In this document: one piece after another, positions 23,054 to 33,890 of the stretch
Position numbering within the stretch: position 1 is the first letter of the stretch
How the letters are laid out: every line of letters starts with the position of its first letter
Assembly: GCA_032164245.1 (NCBI GenBank)
Contig: JAVMKO010000009.1
Span: 81,317,712-81,381,711, forward strand
Reading direction: 5' to 3'
Origin: Sternotherus odoratus
Lineage: Eukaryota > Chordata > Testudines > Kinosternidae
Length of the DNA: 64,000 nucleotides
Position numbers and translations under genes: made by a program
Notes under the pieces: generated by a model
Database searches by the model: none
What the model was told of the DNA's origin: nothing
What the model saw: the letters and a program-made list of their open reading frames with translations, nothing else

Positions 23054-24040
23054 AGAATAGCAGCCATGTTAGTCTGTATCCGTAAAGAAAGCGAGGAATA
23101 TTTGTAGCACCTTAGAGACTAACCAGTTTATTTCAGCATAAGCTTTCGTGGACTATAGCCCACTTCATCAGATGCATAGAATGGAACAGAAGTAAGATGC
23201 ATTTATACACACAGAAAGAAGGGGGGTAGGGGGGAAAAAAGGTTGTACATTAGCATGCCAATTCTAAGAGGCTGTTAAATCTGGATGGGCCACTATCAGC
23301 ATGAGAAAAAAATACCTTTTGAAATGGATTTCTGTGTCAGGTAAATTAACTCAGGAAATGCAAACAATTACCGTAATGAGAGAACCATTCGCAAGTCCTA
23401 TTTAGCCCCTCGTTAATTGTATCCAATTTGAAAATTAATTCCAGTTCCTCAGTTTCTCGTTGGAGTCTGTGTTTTGGAAGTTTTTTTGTTTCAAAATTCA
23501 CACTATGGAATGGCCAGGAAGATTGAAGTGTTCTCCTACTGGTTTTGAATGTTATGATTCCTGATGTCAGATTTGTGTCCATTTATTCTTTTGCGTAGAG
23601 ACTGTCTGGTTTGGCCAATGTACATAGCAGAGGGGCATTGCTGGCACATGATGGCATATATCACATTGGTCAATGTGCAAGTGAATAAGCCTCTGATGGT
23701 GTGGCTGATGTGATTAGGTCCTATGATGGTGTCACTTGAATGGATATGAGAACAGAGTTGGCATCGGTCTTTGTTACAAGGATAGGTACCTGGGTTAGTG
23801 TTTTTGTTTTGTGGTGTGCGGTTGCTGGTGAGTATTTGTTTCAGGTTGGGGGGCTGTCTGTAAGCGAGGACTGGTCTGTCTCCCAAGATCTGTGAGTGTG
23901 TGGGATCATCTTTCAGGATAGGTTGTAGGTCTTTGATGATACGTTAGAGAGGCTTAAATTGGGGTCTGAAGGTGATGGCTAATGGTGTTCTGTTTTTGTC
24001 TTTGTTGGGTCTGTCCTGTAGTAGGTGGCTTCTAAGTACT
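23054..24040 (-). mobile_element. Penelope-like retroelement 3' half with GIY-YIG endonuclease
   Basis: Decayed PLE, 5'-truncated, minus strand. From 24040 downward it reads the end of the reverse transcriptase with frame breaks (RPVLAYRQPPNLKQIL), then a Cys-rich linker (CNKDRCQLCSHIH) and a GIY-YIG-type domain (NVIYAIMCQQC, MYIGQTRQSLRKRINGHK, HKSDIRNH). The linked C-terminal part NFETKKLPKHRLQRETEELE lies in another frame (23346-23582), so a frameshift separates them. The 3' end (23054-23240) holds the hammerhead-like core at 23122-23171. PLEs use the GIY-YIG nuclease for target-primed reverse transcription; this copy is inactive. Confidence 0.85.
23122..23171 (-). ncRNA. Hammerhead-ribozyme-like motif in PLE end
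   Basis: Read on the minus strand: CTGATGA, one extra A, helix II GTGGGC/GTCCAC with TATA loop, GAAA, then a very short helix III (GC-TTAT-GC) and T. This is the minimal hammerhead layout reported for PLEs. The extra A after CTGATGA and a G at the cleavage-site position argue against activity of this copy. Confidence 0.5.
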
Positions 24041-24600
24041 CTTCTTGCTCTGTCAATTCCCATTGATTTCAGTGGAGCTAAGATTTCACCCTATTTTATA
24101 CACATCTTATTTTACTTCCTAAAGTGCAGAATACTTTCATCCCCTTTCTGCACCAGACTTCAGTAAAGTTAGATAAGCCCTATGCAACATCTTCAAACAA
24201 GTTCCTTCAATAAATAGACACCAGGAGGGTGTCAGATTCAGCAGTTAGTTTTCTTGTCTCTCCTGCACGCACACAAAAAGTTTTTGAGGCAGAGAAGCTA
24301 CAGTAGACCAAGGCCTTGTCTTCATTTAAAAAAAAACCACTGTGAACACCTGTAGTTTACCACAAGGACAGTCTCACAAAGGTTAGCCTCAGACAGCGGT
24401 ATGGCGCTGATGTCAGCAAGTTGACCTTGCAGCAAAACTCAAGGGTACCTTGTCTTCACTGTGCGTTTACCTCAGGATAACACATGTGTGTTGGCTATCC
24501 CGAGGTTAAAGAAAAAATGTACCTTTTTTAGCAATGCAGACAAGGCCTACAACAAAGTACAAATTTTATCCTGGGCAAGCTTGCAGGGGTGGTTCTTTTA
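24041..24600. other. Unassigned DNA
   Basis: Contains a copy of the short dispersed palindromic repeat (24060-24075). No gene recognised. Confidence 0.4.
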
Positions 24601-24604
24601 CTTG

Positions 24605-24997
24605 ATATAAAAGTATCTTCATGGCCGGAGATGGGACACCAGATGGAGAAAGCTCTGAGTTACCACAGATAATTCTTTCTCAGGGGCCTCACCCACATGT
24701 TCAGGATGTAATTGATCACCATATCTGGGATCAGGGAAAAAAAATTCCCCAGGTCAGACTGGTAGAGAGACCCTGGATTTTTTTCACCTTCCACTGTACT
24801 GTGGGGCATGGGTCACTTGCTAATTTGAACTACAGAAAATGAAGTCTTTAAATCAAGATTCGAGGACTTCAGTGACTCATCCAGAGGATATGGACCTACA
24901 GCAGGAGTGGGTAGGTGAGGTCCTGTGTCCTGCAATGTGCAGGAGGTTATAGACTAGATCATCATGATGGTCCCTTCTGGCCTTAAAGTCTATGAGT
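24605..24997 (+). mobile_element. CR1 LINE 3' end
   Basis: Ends GATGGTCCCTTCTGGCCTTA, AAGTCTATGAGTCTTA, the same terminal segment found inverted at 13318. Includes TGGGATCAGGGAAAAAAAAT and TGGGTCACTTGCTAATTTGA. 5'-truncated, no functional frame. Confidence 0.8.
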
Positions 24998-26655
24998 CTT
25001 ATCTTCTATAGAACTATTCCTAACAAGCTGCAACATAAAATAAGTCACAGGAGGGCTGTCAAGGGAAGCTTCCTGGCAGTAGTTACGTTAAAAAAAACCA
25101 ACAACAATTGAGAGGAGCTGTTACCAGCAAACAGCCGCATTGGGAAAGACTTACACAATGTCATGCCAAAAGGATTAGCGTCTCCTCTGTCTATCTGCAG
25201 ACAGTTGTGATCCACTGTTCTCCTCAAGTCAGCACTCCTTTATTATATAATGTATCAAAAAGAACACCATTGTTTAGAATGTGCTTCTTACTAACACGGG
25301 AAGGGAAAATGATAGGAACACAGGGGCTCAAACTTTGTGAGATGAAAAGGAACGCACAATAAAGACAGTCTTCTTTGAGCTTCCCAGACTCTGACATATC
25401 ATACAGCTATAAGCACGGAATCATCTCCCCAGTATACCTTGTGAACCACTTTCACTTCAAAAAAATTTACAAAAAGCCGTGTTTCTCTGTATTTCTGACA
25501 AAATTTACAATGCATGGCATTGTGTGGCATTGAATTCCATTAAATTATTTCCCTTAAAGGTGACCTGAAAAGGATTTTTAGAAAATTGATGTGTGTCCCT
25601 TTTATGCTTCTTTATGGTGCATAAAGGAAGCCTGAGAGTTTTTTATTTCTCCCCAAAAAAGCTTGTTTTTTCTTCTCTCTCTCTCCCCCTTCACTTCAAC
25701 AATCAGGAATTTCATGTTTGGTCTCTTCCCAGTTTTGTGGAGTACTTTCTGAGAAGATCTAAGATGTAGGAGTTCTTGCAACTTAAATGAAAGGCTAAGG
25801 ATGTTGAACATTTAAAGATACCCTCTCTTTCAAGCATTTGTTAGGCCTTAGAATTAAATACAGGTTAATAAATTAAAAGGGCCACTTTAGAAAGACTGAT
25901 TAAAAATTCCCTCCATTGTCCAGTTTTCAGCCATTTGTTGTGTACATTTAGTTCCCATTTATATACAAATACCTGGATGACTTCAACTATCACATTTGCT
26001 TCCCCGTGAGAGTCTTCCTTTGAATGTGTAGGCTGCAACAATTAACACAAATCAGCAGAGAAAGCCTCATAGCTCAGGTTGCGTGAAACCGACTGGTCAC
26101 AGTCCAGCAAACCCAAATCAGAAGCACACAATGGTTTGCAGGTTTCATTTGTAGCTTTGGGTTCATATAGACCCCAAAACCTTGAACAAAACTGGAATGA
26201 ATCCACCTAAAACTCAATGGTGTGTCTCCACCATTCCCTCCCCAGGCACTGAGAACTTGCTACATCTCCCAAGCATCACCAGGATTCTATCCCCTTCCTA
26301 CACAACCTGCCTTTTCTCTACTCATGTTAAGGAAAATAGGGAAAACCCACCCACAATACTCTGGGGTATCTCTGACCCCTGACTAAGCAGCAAAAAGCAA
26401 TGGGAGCAGTACTGCTCCTGCCCCACAGCTGCAGTATGGAGGGGAGAAGGAGCTGACAGCTCCCCTGAAGGCTCTTTCTTGGACTGGGAGAGAAGAATCC
26501 AACCTATCTGTCAATCTTCCAGAAGCCAGGGACTAGGAGAATAGGCCACCCACCTGCAAAGACTTCAGGAAGGTAGGAGATAAAGACAACTCATGAGGAA
26601 GATGATTACAGTTAAGTAGGGAGACCACATTAGTCACCCCACATTTTAGAAAACA
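24998..26655. other. Unassigned DNA
   Basis: No supported gene or repeat; short open frames only. Confidence 0.4.
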
Positions 26656-26659
26656 TGCT

Positions 26660-27330
26660 CCAGATTAGTAGATTTTAAGGCCAGAAGAGACTATCGTGAT
26701 CATGTACTCTGACCTCCTGTAGAACACCAGCCATTGGATTTTCCTCAATTAATTCGTGCTCCAAGTCCAATAGCTGTGGTTGAACTAGAGCACAACTTTC
26801 AGAAAAACATCCCATTTTGGTTTAAGAGTTTCTAGTGATAAGAGAATCCACTCCAGTCCTTGGTAAATTGCCCCAATGATGAACTATTCTCATGGTTAAA
26901 AAATGGCGCCATATTTCTAGTCTGAATTTGTGTAGTTTCAACTTCTAGCCACTGCTTTGTGTTATATCTTTGTCTGCTAGACTGAAGAGTCCACTATTAT
27001 CACATTTCTGTTCCCCCTATAGGTATTTACAAACAGATTGAGTCACCCCTTAGCCTTCCCTTTGTTAAGATAAACAGACTGAGTCCCTTGAGTCTCATGG
27101 TAAGGCCCGTTTTTGAGTCCTTTAATCCTTCTTGTGACTCTTCTCTGAACCCTGCCCAACTTTTCAGTATCCTTCTTGAGCTGTGGACATCAGAACTGGA
27201 AACACTCTTCCAGGAGCAGTCACACCACTCACGTGACCATCTATAGTCACACAGCCCTGTTCTGCAGGTAGCAGTTAATACTTGAATATACTCTAATTGC
27301 TAAGGATCCCTTAAAAAGGTCTCTGTTGTG
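26660..27330 (-). mobile_element. CR1 LINE 3' region, about 650 bp
   Basis: Reverse complement of a longer CR1 tail: AGATTTTAAGGCCAGAAGAG, TTGGTAAATTGCCCCAATGA, TTGTGTTATATCTTTGTCTG, CAGACTGAGTCCCTTGAGTC, CTTTAATCCTTCTTGTGACT, CTTCTCTGAACCCTGCC and AGCTGTGGACATCAGAACTG are hallmark CR1 words. Non-coding because of frameshifts. Confidence 0.85.
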
Positions 27331-27394
27331 TGGGGCCAAATCTTAGTTTCTGCACATAACTCAACGTGATATCGGAGGCACAGTCTGATCCAGA

Positions 27395-27570
27395 ACTTAG
27401 GGAGTTCAGCGGTTCTAGGTTCTATTGCAAGCTCTTCTACATGACCTTGGCCAAGTCAGGTCATCTCTCTGAGCTTCGTCTTTCCCTTCCACCCCGCGTC
27501 TGATTAGATTACAAACTCTTTGATACAGGGACTGTCTTTCCTTATGTTTTTAGACAGGACTTAATAGGTT
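27395..27570 (+). repeat. MIR-type SINE remnant
   Basis: Diverged MIR core (GGTTCTAGGTTCTATTGC, ACATGACCTTGGCCAAGTCA, TCTCTGAGCTTCGTC) followed by ATTAGATTACAAACTCTTTG and CAGGGACTGTCTTTCC, the shared tail. Confidence 0.65.
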
Positions 27571-28410
27571 CTGCGCTATGCTGAGGTCTCCAGGTGTTAT
27601 TCCAACCCTAATCATCTACATAATGGTGCACAGGGGACACCAACCAGAACCTGGGTACGGGATGGGGTGCACTCCTCCACCTGAGGTCATGGAGCAGCTT
27701 CCTGCCTCAAGGCTGGTTTGCCCTTTCACGGCTCCACCTGCCCCAAAATACCCATCCATGCGAAGGAGCTGGAGACATACACACAGCCCCCAGAAACCTG
27801 TGTCAGCTCCCCACTGTACCCTAAGCTGGGGACACCCGCAAAGTGAGGGGCAGATCTTTCTCCTCTGTGACGGACTGCAGGAATTACGAGAGCCCGCACA
27901 AAGCCCAAAGCACTATCTAACTGGTAATTACTTTCTGGTGAAGACTGAAAAATGGGTCATTAGAACCATAATAAGCCGTTTTCATTAATACAAAAACCTG
28001 ATTTACATTTTTTCCCACAGAGTCATTATGTTCTAAGTGTGCCGCATGGATGATTTTTTTAAACACACCCCCATGTGGAATAGCAATTTTAAGACCCTGT
28101 GATGATCACTTTTTAAACCAGGAAACCTGGCTCACAATACTGTTGTGCTTTCTGTTCACCATCCTTCCAGTGCTGTCATCACAAACCCTCGCCTTTCTAA
28201 ATGCACAGAGTTCTTAGTGGCACACTAAGCAGCAAAATCCACTGGCACAGTTGTTAACACTGCAGATGTAGGTCAATGTCAGTTCTATTAATTTTATCTC
28301 TTAAAGACTTGCACATTTTCTAAACAAATCTATCCATTTGGGGGGGTTAAACTGTAATTTGCAGTGTGGTTGTGAGTCCCTATCACATAATAGATCAATT
28401 AGGTTTTACA
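27571..28410. other. Unassigned DNA
   Basis: The plus-strand 136-codon frame at 27578-27988 is proline-rich and unrecognised; no splice or domain evidence. Nothing else found. Confidence 0.35.
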
Positions 28411-28414
28411 CTCT

Positions 28415-28810
28415 AGTATATTAATCTTATTCGCATGTAGTAAAGGCAAATATTGCTAATTACTGTATTACAGTATTGCCTGCTTTTCCCAAACAAGCAC
28501 TGGGGAAAATGGGAATTGATGAATTGATTACAATGGAATATTGAATAAAATTATCTTCATGTTAAAACTGGCAGCGAAGAAGAAAATCTGCCTTCATTCA
28601 TCTTGCTTGACTCAATATCCGCTGGAAGATGGACTTATCTTTAGTGATGTTTTGAGTCTGCAGAACATGATCCTTGTCTTTAAAAGCAAGTTCAATGGTT
28701 TACATGTAATGGCATTCTCCTCCATTATATATGGCAAAGCACGTCCTTTCCATGCCTGGCAGTTTGCATCATTCATGTTTTTAGGATTAGACAGGAGGTT
28801 AGCCGGTTAA
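28415..28810. promoter_or_regulatory. Candidate conserved noncoding element
   Basis: Non-repetitive, complex sequence (for example TATTGCTAATTACTG and AATGGGAATTGATGAATTG). An 89-codon frame at 28541 is present but unrecognised. Resembles enhancer DNA; conservation untested. Confidence 0.3.
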
Positions 28811-29307
28811 AGTTAAGTTTACTCACTAGAAAGCGTATCTGTAACCCTTCTGTTTCCATTATCCTCCCTGTCTTCTGAATCTTGAGCTCTGGTGAAAAAC
28901 TTAGGATCATTTTGACTATAATTATATCTCAGAGCTGCATTAGGAGCTGATCCTGAGCCAAACCATTTAAGCTGGTGTGCTCACTGTCCCTTTGGGGATA
29001 GCAGATTGGCTATTACCTTGAGTGACCAGTGGATAAGGAGCTGAACACTACTGGGGAAGGCTTCAAAGGGCTCGGGGACTGAAATGCCCCTATTGATAAC
29101 CTGCAAGGCAAAGTAAAGGCTGGCCTAGCCCAATGGAGATTGGGTGCAAACAAGCTGGCAGCATCAGGAAGCTGATAACCAGTTAAGCACAGCAAGTCTC
29201 TCTCTGGCTGAAGACCAGGGGTGGGGGGAATATATAAGGTGATTCAGAGACCTGGGTACCCTGAGAACCATCACTGTCTTGTCTATTGTAAGGAATTTGA
29301 AGGCAGG

Positions 29308-29309
<2 letters not shown>

Positions 29310-29404
<95 letters not shown>

Positions 29405-29420
29405 TGAGAGAGAGAGAGAG
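29310..29420. repeat. Long (TG)n microsatellite with (GA)n end
   Basis: About 46 uninterrupted TG units, then GAGTGAGAGAGA. Produces poly-(Cys-Val) and poly-(Thr-His) open frames that are not genes. Confidence 0.98.
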
Positions 29421-30645
29421 CGCAAGCACTTACAAAAATGCATTGCGTGTTCAAAGCCTTTTCAACAATAGCTTCTGTAGCCAGAGCTCAATCTGTGAAG
29501 TTGTTAAAGTGGAACGCAGGCCAAGAAAAATCTAGGAAGATGATGTAAAATCAGAATTCTGGCATTTGGCAGCTGCTACAGGAGAAATCCCATATTAAAT
29601 GCAGATATTAATGTGTAATACAACAGACAGTAAATTCAACAGAAATAAGACTATTAAAAAGTGCTATTTCCTCCGTCCTACTGCAAAACATGGAATGATT
29701 TCAATCTTCGGATTCACGCTATGGAGCACAGCTGGCGAAGAGCTGTTTATATTTTTTAAAAATATGAGAATATCTGTATTGAGCACCGAAACATCCCACA
29801 GATCAGTCACTTTAAAGAGGATCTCTACAACCATGTGAAACATGGTGGTTCATAATTGTAAGTACCACTACACACACACACACTCCATAGACAGGATGTA
29901 GGAACAGCCCTGGAGGAATAAGGAGCCATAGTGTGGATTTCCTGTCAGTTGTTGACATCATTGGTTTACTATTTGCTATTGCCTTGCCTATAAGCTTTAA
30001 CCAGACCTCTTGTATCTCGTCCGTGCAAGCTTTGGGAAGACATGCAATCCTCAGTTGATCCACAAAATAAAATGTTCCATCATTGATTCTGCTGAGAGCT
30101 TACACAGCTGTGTGCATTATACATTATTATTTCTGCCTCAGAAAAAGTTATTACATAGTCTGGGGCCATGCTTGGTCTTTTCTTTTTACAGCTACAGTTG
30201 TTTCTGGATTCAAATGCATTGTTTATTCCATGGGCAAATCTCTCTTCCAAATTGGCTCATTTAGGGTAAGTTTTTTTTTTTCTTGGGTCCATAACTTCAA
30301 ATCCCCTTTAGAATATTTTAAGACCATTTCACTTAGGAAATTCACAGCCAAAGACGTATAGATGTTGGTGGTGCAAACATTCAGAATATGTATGATATAT
30401 ACAAACCAATTTCACATTTATTTCACTCTGGGATCCACCTCAATGTTTATCTTAACATGAGTAGTTTGCTTAAAACGTGTCATCTGCTTCTAGTAAGTAA
30501 TATCAGAAAAAATATCTTGGTTCTTACGAAATTTTACAGAGAATTGCTCGCTCTCTCAAACCAAATCTAACTTGAATTTTTGGGCAAACAGCTATCTTAA
30601 TATAGTTTAATGGGATTACTCAGGCTTTGCAGATATGGGACCTTT
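29421..30645. other. Unassigned AT-rich DNA
   Basis: No supported gene or repeat. Several short overlapping open frames on both strands carry no domain. Confidence 0.4.
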
Positions 30646-30649
30646 AATC

Positions 30650-31022
30650 ACTGTAGTAGCGTCGTCGTGACCGACGCAGAGAAGAAGGCATCATAGTAAA
30701 TGTCACGGTGCCATTTGAAAACCGGTCACCGGCCTTCCACGAGGCCTGAGTACAGAAAGCTTGAAAGTACCACCCCACTGGCCAGCACCCTGAGACCACA
30801 GGGTTACAAGGTGCAGCTCCACGCCCTGATCGTAGCAGTCCTGGGCACGTGGGACCCCCAGAATGAGCCGATACTGAGAGCGTGCGGAGTCAGTCGGCGC
30901 GACACTCAGCTCATGCGACAGCTCAGCTCATGCGACAGCTCATGGTGTCTGACACCACCAGGTGGTCCAGAGACATATACACTGATCACCTCACAGGACA
31001 TCGCCAGTATCAGGTTGAATAG
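30650..31022 (+). mobile_element. R2-type non-LTR retrotransposon C terminus (pseudogene)
   Basis: Broken frame encoding the end of an R2-like Pol. Visible pieces: VVVTDAEKKAS, VNVTVPFENRSPAFHEA, GYKVQLHALIVAVLGTWDPQ, NEPILRACGVSRRDTQLMR, then in another frame VSDTTRWSRDIYTDHLTGHR and stop at 31020-31022. The D..VNVTVPF segment fits the restriction-like endonuclease domain of R2-superclade elements. At least two internal stops and frameshifts; a short direct repeat of CAGCTCATGCGA units lies at 30908-30942. Not in ribosomal DNA, so it is a stray insertion. Confidence 0.75.
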
Positions 31023-31300
31023 CTGAGACCGCAGACCAGGGAAACAACCCACCCCTCCTTCCCTGACAGAGGGATGCACCCTATCCATGTACTTATCTCC
31101 TACACCACCACTGACTTGTGCTCTCGCTACACCCCATGGGTGGCGTACCCGAACACATCTATACACTGATGCTTTAAAAAACTCCCACACCCCACTCTGG
31201 ATCTATGCTGGATATGTGATATGCATGTACCTTGTAAACCCTGTACCTGTTACCTACAATCGCCCATCACCCCAGCCTGACTCCAGAGGTCCAATACCTT
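31023..31300 (+). mobile_element. Probable 3' UTR of the R2-like remnant
   Basis: C-rich untranslated-like sequence continuing after the stop (ACCCACCCCTCCTTCCC, CCCTGTACCTGTTACCTAC). The right end is not defined and no target duplication was seen. Confidence 0.4.
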
Positions 31301-31899
31301 ACTTCTCCATTTGTGTATGTTTCATTTTTAACATTAGCTTTAATAAAAATGTTAACCCTGTTTTACTCACACAAGAAATCCCATTAGAGTCGATGGGGAG
31401 TAAGGCATTGGAACACTGAGTATCCTAACTCATTCAAGAGCCTAAATCTCATTGACAATGAACATGCCCAAATCACTTTTGAAAAGGAGATTGTAGGCTC
31501 CTAAATCAGTTAGGCATTGCAGCACTAAATGTGAGGTCAGCCCTCAGTCAGAGCCAACAGCTAGAGCCTGAAATGACTCTGTGAGCAAGAACCGGGTCAG
31601 ATGATGCCCAGGGACAGCTATTGAACCCAGAGGAAGAGCAGCCAGCCAGTCTGTGGATGATCACCACTCGGCTGGGAACTCTCTGTGCGGTGCGTTGAGA
31701 CACACTGGACAGGCTTACCTGCCTCACTGAGTTACCCAGCGAGCCCCAGCACCAAATACCTTGACAAATCTGTGACAGAGTGGCACACGCAGGAGCACAA
31801 GAGTGGTGATCCCAGGAGGAACTGAGACCATTCAGCAAGGTGGCATCAGAGATAAGCCCATCAGGCATAAAGTTGGAGGGTGGGAGGAAGGGATGGGCT
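31301..31899. other. Unassigned DNA
   Basis: No supported feature. The minus-strand 106-codon frame at 31548-31868 is unrecognised. Confidence 0.35.
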
Positions 31900-32060
31900 A
31901 GCAGCTAAGGCACTGACTGGGAGACTCAAGATCTGGATCCACCCAAAGCTTCCTGTGTGAACCTGAGCAAGTCACCACATCGTCTAGCCCTGAGTTCCCC
32001 AGCTGTCACATGGGGGTAATCCTCCCCTGCCCCCCTGGGGCAGAAACCGTGTGAAGAGCA
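31900..32060 (+). repeat. MIR-type SINE remnant
   Basis: CTAAGGCACTGACTGGGAGA, CTCAAGATCTGGATCCACCC, TGAACCTGAGCAAGTCACCA and GTCACATGGGGGTAATCC follow the MIR order. Confidence 0.6.
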
Positions 32061-32744
32061 GAGATGCTACAGTGACCGGAGAGAGGCCGCGAGGGAGTCC
32101 CCACCATCCCGCAAGTGGAATGAAAACTCAGAACCGGAACAACACTCCAGCGAGAGGCATCGTGAACTCCAAACGCCACCGCACCTGCCCTGGATTCTTG
32201 TTTGGCATGAGGCCTCTCCTCCGACCTTTCTCGCTGACCGTAGGGAAATCCCTAGGCTTTGATTAAAGGAGAAAGTCACGTGTGCATGTATCAATGGGAA
32301 GATCCCCCTGCTCTTACAGCATCAGGAATTCTGAGCACTGCTGAAGGCTGTTGCCAGAGGTGGAATCTCTAACTGAAACGAGTGCTGACAATGGACACAG
32401 AGCAGGCCTCTGGCTGTTCTTTGCATGCAGTGTACGAATGCAAAGCCTGAATGGAGAGGCCTGCCTATGAGGGTGCTGCGTGACTGAGAAACTCTGAGCA
32501 GCGAAGGGATTTTCACAGCAGGATGTTGACTTTTCAGAGAGAACTCCGTCCTGGCAGCAAGCCGGGATTCCCAAATGATGCTGAAGACAGCTTGCTACTG
32601 CAGGCAAGCCACCTCTCCAGACAGTCATGATTAATTAGCATTGTCTAGGTATGCCAGATGCCTGTGACTCACCCCAATGCTGGGCTTCTCTACATATGTA
32701 CTCACCCTGCTTCATACCTCATTGAGTTTAGTTGTAAGGAATGG
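32061..32744. other. Unassigned DNA
   Basis: Slightly GC-richer, with a few CpGs near 32070-32250. No coding evidence. Confidence 0.35.
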
Positions 32745-32945
32745 CCAGGGGATGAGGAGTGGATCTCAGGAGACCTGGGTTCTAGTCCCAGCTCTGCCAC
32801 TGACTTGAACTGTGACCTGGGTAAATCACTTTGTTTTCCTGTGCCTCAGTTTCCCCTTCTGTAAAATTGAAATAATACCCCCTGCCCTTACAAAGGGCTC
32901 CAAGGCCCTTGGTGAAAGGGGCTGGCTCTCTACAAGTGCAAAAAT
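32745..32945 (+). repeat. MIR-type SINE
   Basis: Good MIR match: GACCTGGGTTCTAGTCCCAG, CTCTGCCACTGACTTGAACT, GTGACCTGGGTAAATCACTT, GTGCCTCAGTTTCCCCTTCT, GTAAAATTGAAATAATACCC. Confidence 0.8.
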
Positions 32946-33395
32946 TACATTTAGTGTCAAAGAAAGTGAATGCAGGTTTCACTTTCCGTCAGTTATTGCC
33001 TAAACCGAAATGACACTCTCTACCCAAAGGAGCTTACAAGATAAGCCTTCAGTGGGAGTCTACTCTCAGTGGATAAAGTTAAGTATTTGCTTAAGTCTTT
33101 GCAGGATGGGGACCTAAATTTAAGTCTAGCCTATTGTATATAGTGAATATACTTTGGGTGTATCTGTTTCCACTACTATCAAGTACATATTTTATTTTGG
33201 TAAATATCATTGGCTAGCTCACTGTTTGCTTCATTGTGCAGTACATAAACATTCATTATTAAGAATATTTTATGGAAGTAATAATAGTTCAAGAGGTTTA
33301 TAGAACTACTGAATCTAAGAGCTTCCTGCTCATTCCAACCTACTTACTGTGATGAATAACATATGAATAATAAAGAACAGGATATAAGATTTCAG
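32946..33395. other. Unassigned DNA
   Basis: No gene. 33010-33050 has a trace of the AGGAGCTTACAAGATAAG tail. Confidence 0.35.
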
Positions 33396-33399
33396 AACT

Positions 33400-33540
33400 C
33401 ATCCACATCCTGAGAGACAACTATTACCCCAGTTTACAGATAAAACACCTTGTCTAAGACCATATAGTAATCCACTGGCAATGCCAGGCCTGGAACCCAC
33501 AACCCCCACGTTCCATGTTTTAACCACTAGGACACATCCT
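33400..33540 (-). repeat. MIR-type SINE remnant
   Basis: CCCCAGTTTACAGATAAAAC, CCTTGTCTAAGACCATATAG, CTGGAACCCACAACCCCC and TTTTAACCACTAGGACACAT, the reverse complement of MIR. Confidence 0.7.
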
Positions 33541-33719
33541 GTGGACTAAAATGCCTACAGTATAGGCTGTTTTTCCATTCATCTCAACGGGGACAATTTA
33601 TTTAACTGCCCTTCCTTTCCTCCTCCTCCCCTCCGCAGCTTGCAAGAGAATCAAGCTTCTCTCTGTTGCACAACATATTACAAATACAAGTCCTTTCGGG
33701 GGTGAGCAGAGTAGAGCAC

Positions 33720-33890
33720 TAGTGAAAGTTATTTTAAAATAACCATGCCCGCATGGACGATCTGTGAGCCATGGTTAATTTAATAGCTGCACGTGCTTAT
33801 TAACCATTCATGCCCTCACTGCAATCAGCTTGTTTACCCGTTAATCAATGATGACTTTCAGATTATTATTTTAATTAAGAAACCCCTTCA
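33720..33890. promoter_or_regulatory. Candidate conserved enhancer
   Basis: Dense homeodomain-type cores (GGTTAATTTAATAGC, TATTAACCATTCATGCC, CGTTAATCAATGATG, TTTTAATTAAG) in unique sequence. The strongest enhancer-like segment of the downstream desert by eye. Inference. Confidence 0.4.

Noticed and set aside
27578..27988. 136-codon frame
   Set aside because: Proline-rich, unrecognised, overlaps a frame on the other strand; chance most likely.
29164..29454. Poly Thr-His and Cys-Val frames
   Set aside because: Translation of a TG microsatellite.
30650..31022. Functional host gene with R2-like domain
   Set aside because: At least two internal stops and frame changes; a dead retroelement.
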